Shown: one piece after another, positions 7,885-10,172 of the stretch
How positions within the stretch are numbered: the stretch's first letter is position 1
How the letters are laid out: every line of letters begins with the position of its first letter
Source of the DNA: IDS-8 sp050738315
GTDB taxonomy: Bacteria > Pseudomonadota > Gammaproteobacteria > Steroidobacterales > Woeseiaceae
Length of the DNA: 10,172 nt
Direction of reading: 5' to 3'
Assembly (NCBI GenBank): GCA_050738315.1
Contig: JBOHZD010000282.1
Span: forward strand, 1-10,172
Position numbers and translations under genes: made by a program
Notes under the pieces: generated by a model
The model's input: only the letters and a program-made list of their open reading frames with translations
Told to the model about the DNA's origin: nothing
Database searches by the model: none

Positions 7885-9066
7885 GTGAGTGTATCAGTTT
7901 CAGAACGCATGGCACGGGTCCGGCCCTCGCCCACCAGCGCCGTCGTTGCCTTGACCGCGGAGTTGCGCGCCGCCGGTCGCGACATCATCAGCCTCGGTGC
8001 CGGTGAACCGGATTTTCCGACGCCCGAGCACATTTGCATGGCGGGCATCGACGCGATCAGAAGCGGTCATACGCGTTATACCGCCGTCGACGGGACCCGC
8101 GAACTGAAAGACGCGATCCAGCGAAAATTCGCACGCGACAACGCATTGCGCTACGACCGGGAACAGATTCTCGTCTCCAGCGGCGCCAAGCACACGCTCT
8201 TCAATGCCTGCCAGGCGCTCCTTGATCCCGGGCACGAAGCGATCGTCCCGGCACCCTACTGGGTGTCATACCCGGACATGGTGCGGCTTGCCGATGCCCG
8301 ACCGGTCACTATCGACACGGGGATCGACAGCGGGTTCAAGATATCTCCCACAGAGCTCGAATCGGCGCTGACTGCCAGGACGCGCCTGCTGTTCCTCAAC
8401 AGCCCGTCGAATCCGACCGGCGCCTGTTATTCGCGGGACGAATGGGTGGCGTTGGGCGAGGTGCTCCTTCAGTTTCCCGCGGTGGTCATCCTGTCCGATG
8501 AAATCTACGAGCACATTTACTGGAACGACGAGCCGTTCTGCAGCTTCGCGGCGGCCTGCCCCGAACTGTATGACCGTACCGTTACCATCAACGGGGCTTC
8601 GAAGTGTTACGCGATGACCGGCTGGCGCATCGGCTACGCCGGCGGGCCGCGGAACATCATCTCGGCCATGAAGACCATTCAAAGCCAGAGCACTTCGAAC
8701 CCCTGTAGCATCTCCCAGGCAGCCGTTGTGGCGGCGCTCGACGGCGATCAATCCTGCGTCGGGAATATGGCGGCCGCGTACCGCTCCCGGCATGACTACA
8801 TCGTGCAGGCATTGAACGCCCTGCCCGGCTTCGAATGCCGCCCGAGCAACGGGGCATTCTATGCATTCCCGCGTGTCACCGGCGCGTTGGCGAAGCTAGG
8901 GCTGACCGCCGACTCCGACCTCGTCTCCCATTTTCTCAATGAGGCCGATGTCGCCACGGTTCCCGGGAGCGCCTTCGGCGCACCCGGCTACCTGAGGATT
9001 TCCTTTGCCTGTTCCACTGAGGAATTGCGCGACGCAGTGCAGAGGATGCGCAAGGCCCTGACGTAG
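7885..9066 (+). CDS. aspC: Class I aminotransferase, aspartate aminotransferase type (subgroup I-gamma)
   Basis: The product is 393 residues. PLP-dependent aminotransferases of this group transfer the amino group between aspartate and 2-oxoglutarate; relatives also accept aromatic substrates or prephenate. The N-terminus MSVSVSERMARVRPSPT and the SLGAGEPDF segment fit the group. PLP-site residues are N176 (SPSNPTG), D205 and Y208 (SDEIYEH), and the Schiff-base K240 (GASKCYAMTGWRIGYAGG); R371 (YLRISFA) would bind the substrate alpha-carboxylate. The frame is open far upstream, but the GTG at 7885 has GGAGG 8 nt before it and fits the family start. It is divergent from uvrB, with 28 bp between start codons. 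The exact substrate cannot be read from sequence, so the gene symbol is approximate. Confidence 0.93.
   Translation: MSVSVSERMARVRPSPTSAVVALTAELRAAGRDIISLGAGEPDFPTPEHICMAGIDAIRSGHTRYTAVDGTRELKDAIQRKFARDNALRYDREQILVSSGAKHTLFNACQALLDPGHEAIVPAPYWVSYPDMVRLADARPVTIDTGIDSGFKISPTELESALTARTRLLFLNSPSNPTGACYSRDEWVALGEVLLQFPAVVILSDEIYEHIYWNDEPFCSFAAACPELYDRTVTINGASKCYAMTGWRIGYAGGPRNIISAMKTIQSQSTSNPCSISQAAVVAALDGDQSCVGNMAAAYRSRHDYIVQALNALPGFECRPSNGAFYAFPRVTGALAKLGLTADSDLVSHFLNEADVATVPGSAFGAPGYLRISFACSTEELRDAVQRMRKALT
7888..7896 (-). promoter_or_regulatory. uvrB: Candidate extended -10 promoter of uvrB inside aspC
   Basis: On the minus strand, TG-A-TACACT (7896-7888) matches an extended -10 element (TGn plus 4 of 6 of TATAAT). 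A good -35 is not seen, as is usual for extended -10 promoters. A start near 7881 gives a leader of about 25 nt. The element lies in aspC codons 2-4. Confidence 0.3.
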
Positions 9067-9099
9067 TATTCGATGCTGCGCGCAACGGAATGGGCTGCC

Positions 9100-9128
9100 T
9101 TGACTTGACCTGTACGCTGGACCAGAAT
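9100..9128 (+). promoter_or_regulatory. Candidate promoter of tRNA-Asn
   Basis: TTGACT (9100-9105), a 17-nt spacer and CAGAAT (9123-9128) precede a GC-rich discriminator (GCCGCCCC). The start would be near 9136, about 28 nt before the tRNA. It lies in the 97-nt gap after the aspC stop, where no terminator is visible. Confidence 0.45.
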
Positions 9129-9163
9129 GCCGCCCCTGCCGCAAGTTCAACGCCTGACCAAAT

Positions 9164-9239
9164 TCCCCGGTAGCTCAGTTGGTAGAGCGGTTGACTGTTA
9201 ATCAATTGGTCGCTGGTTCGAGTCCGGCCCGGGGAGCCA
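9164..9239 (+). tRNA. tRNA-Asn (anticodon GTT)
   Basis: This is a 76-nt cloverleaf. The acceptor stem is TCCCCGG/CCGGGGA with discriminator G and encoded CCA. The D stem is GCTC/GAGC, the anticodon stem is GTTGA/TCAAT around CTGTTAA (anticodon GTT, reading AAC and AAU), and the T stem is GCTGG/CCGGC around TTCGAGT with one G-T pair. The U-turn and GTT anticodon make the identity clear. It converges on the membrane protein gene, with 8 nt between the tRNA 3' end and that gene's stop codon. Confidence 0.97.
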
Positions 9240-9247
9240 ACCCCAAC

Positions 9248-10063
9248 CTATTCCGGTGCCTGGCGGTCCACCTCACGGAACTTCGGCATCTGCTCCGCGG
9301 TTGCTGCGACAGCGCTTCGCGCCTTGTAGCGCTGCCAGTTGTTGAACACGAAGATCAGGAAGCCCATGGCGAGAAGGAATTCCACGATTTCCTGCTCCTT
9401 GCCGGTGATGAAGCCACCCTCCCAGGGATAACTCCGCCGAATCGTGATGCCCAGCGGACGGACGACCGTGTAGTACCAGTATTCCCAATAGGTGTAGAAT
9501 GCGAAAGTCGGCAGAAAACAGGTCGCGATCGCGAAACGCGGCGTCAGCAACTTCGCTTCGGAAGGAAACCGGCGCCGCACTGAGCCGGGCACCAGCCACC
9601 GGGAAAACGCCCCGTAGAATCCGACCGTGATGAAAGCGGGTCCCAGGGGGAATTCTTGCAGGTTGTGGATGTTGATTTCCTCCTTGGTGCTGTGCTCCCG
9701 GAAGAACTCGGGATTTTCCAGATTCAGGATTCTCTGGCCCCAGCTGATCTCCTCCATCATCATAACCAGCATGCCGACGGCCAGAACCCCATAGAGCGCC
9801 GCCAGCACTGAGCGGCGATCACGCCAGAGCCGCGTCGCAAGGCGAAATGCAAAGCCGCCGGCAGCGCCGAAAGCCAGGGCCCCGCCCCATTCCAGGAAAC
9901 CATCCTCCCTGCCCAGGTAGGCATATAAACCGGGCTTGACGGCCCTCATGCATAGCAACAGCGCGACGAAAACGATCGGAAACCAGGCGACCGACCGAAG
10001 CAGCCAGCGGTCGTCATCGAGGTTGGGCCTGCCTGCCTTCACCCACTCGCTCAAAGGGTTCAT
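9248..10063 (-). CDS. Uncharacterised multi-pass inner-membrane protein with EEISWGQR motif
   Basis: I do not recognise a named function. The product is 271 residues with about six hydrophobic segments, near residues 24-42, 57-76, 86-103, 140-157, 177-200 and 227-243. Polar residues cluster at membrane edges: EDGFLEW (53-59), MEEISWGQR (103-111), INIHNL (130-135) and EQEIVEF (223-229). From memory, proteins with an EDG..E, EEISWGQR and N.HN pattern occur in many bacteria as hypothetical membrane proteins; the acid/His/Asn set might be a catalytic or metal site, but that is inference. The start is the ATG at 10063, with GGGAGGG 7 nt upstream, rather than the TTG at 10096. An upstream reading frame ends 55 nt before the start, so it may be the second gene of an operon. 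Confidence 0.8.
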   Translation of the reverse strand: MNPLSEWVKAGRPNLDDDRWLLRSVAWFPIVFVALLLCMRAVKPGLYAYLGREDGFLEWGGALAFGAAGGFAFRLATRLWRDRRSVLAALYGVLAVGMLVMMMEEISWGQRILNLENPEFFREHSTKEEINIHNLQEFPLGPAFITVGFYGAFSRWLVPGSVRRRFPSEAKLLTPRFAIATCFLPTFAFYTYWEYWYYTVVRPLGITIRRSYPWEGGFITGKEQEIVEFLLAMGFLIFVFNNWQRYKARSAVAATAEQMPKFREVDRQAPE

Positions 10064-10118
10064 CGCGTCGCCCTCCCGTACACATGATCGCCCCAAAGTT
10101 GACCGGGGCCGTGCCGGC

Positions 10119-10172
10119 TCATGCGTGACGATCGATGAAGCCGCGCGCGAGGCGAGCCATCTCGTGAAACAC
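10119..10172 (-). CDS. Probable 3' end of a gene running off the window
   Basis: One minus-strand frame reads VFHEMARLARGFIDRHA and then TGA. The composition looks protein-like (amphipathic, ending in a charged tail), and its stop overlaps an ATG in another frame. Only 17 residues are visible, so the product cannot be named and the call could be chance. It would be co-directional with the membrane protein gene, with 55 nt between. Confidence 0.35.
   Translation of the reverse strand: MFHEMARLARGFIDRHA

Noticed and set aside
7857..8048. Longer uvrB start giving 750 residues
   Set aside because: The extra 64 codons lie antisense to the well-conserved aspC N-terminus and have no UvrB counterpart.

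Overview
The window is a GC-rich bacterial chromosome segment that looks gammaproteobacterial. The evidence is the order infC-rpmI-rplT-pheS-pheT-ihfA-merR-like, an IHF alpha subunit of exactly 99 residues, tRNAs with encoded CCA ends, and a divergent uvrB/aspC pair. Nearly everything is core housekeeping. I see no mobile element, CRISPR array, prophage or defence system.

Layout. Positions 7-5390 (minus strand) hold a translation/nucleoid operon read right to left: infC (IF3, starting at a rare ATC codon), rpmI (L35), rplT (L20), pheS and pheT (the two subunits of phenylalanyl-tRNA synthetase), ihfA (IHF alpha), an overlapping small MerR-type regulator gene, then tRNA-Pro(GGG) behind its own promoter. 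Upstream of infC are a sigma70-like promoter, two back-to-back leader hairpins and tRNA-Val(GAC). The thrS gene that normally precedes infC is absent, and the pheM attenuator between rplT and pheS is absent too. Positions 5710-7856 (minus) hold the tRNA-Val promoter, a 14-bp perfect palindrome and uvrB. Positions 7885-9239 (plus) hold a class I aminotransferase gene (aspC-like) and tRNA-Asn(GTT). Only 28 bp separate the uvrB and aspC start codons, so each promoter appears to sit in the other gene's coding sequence. Positions 9248-10063 (minus) encode an uncharacterised multi-pass membrane protein. The last 54 bases look like the 3' end of another minus-strand gene.

How the genes work together. 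The infC operon combines initiation (IF3), 50S assembly (L20, L35), Phe-tRNA charging (PheST) and DNA bending (IHF), with tRNA genes at both ends. L20 is known to control rpmI-rplT in E. coli, and the 98-nt infC-rpmI gap contains foldable RNA where such an operator would lie. uvrB (nucleotide excision repair) and aspC (amino-acid transamination) are functionally unrelated and seem linked only by the compact divergent promoter region.

Points most worth checking are the ATC start of infC, the missing thrS, the embedded uvrB/aspC promoters, a 70-bp AT-rich patch with rare codons inside uvrB, and the conserved-looking acidic/His motifs of the unknown membrane protein. No previously undescribed system is evident.
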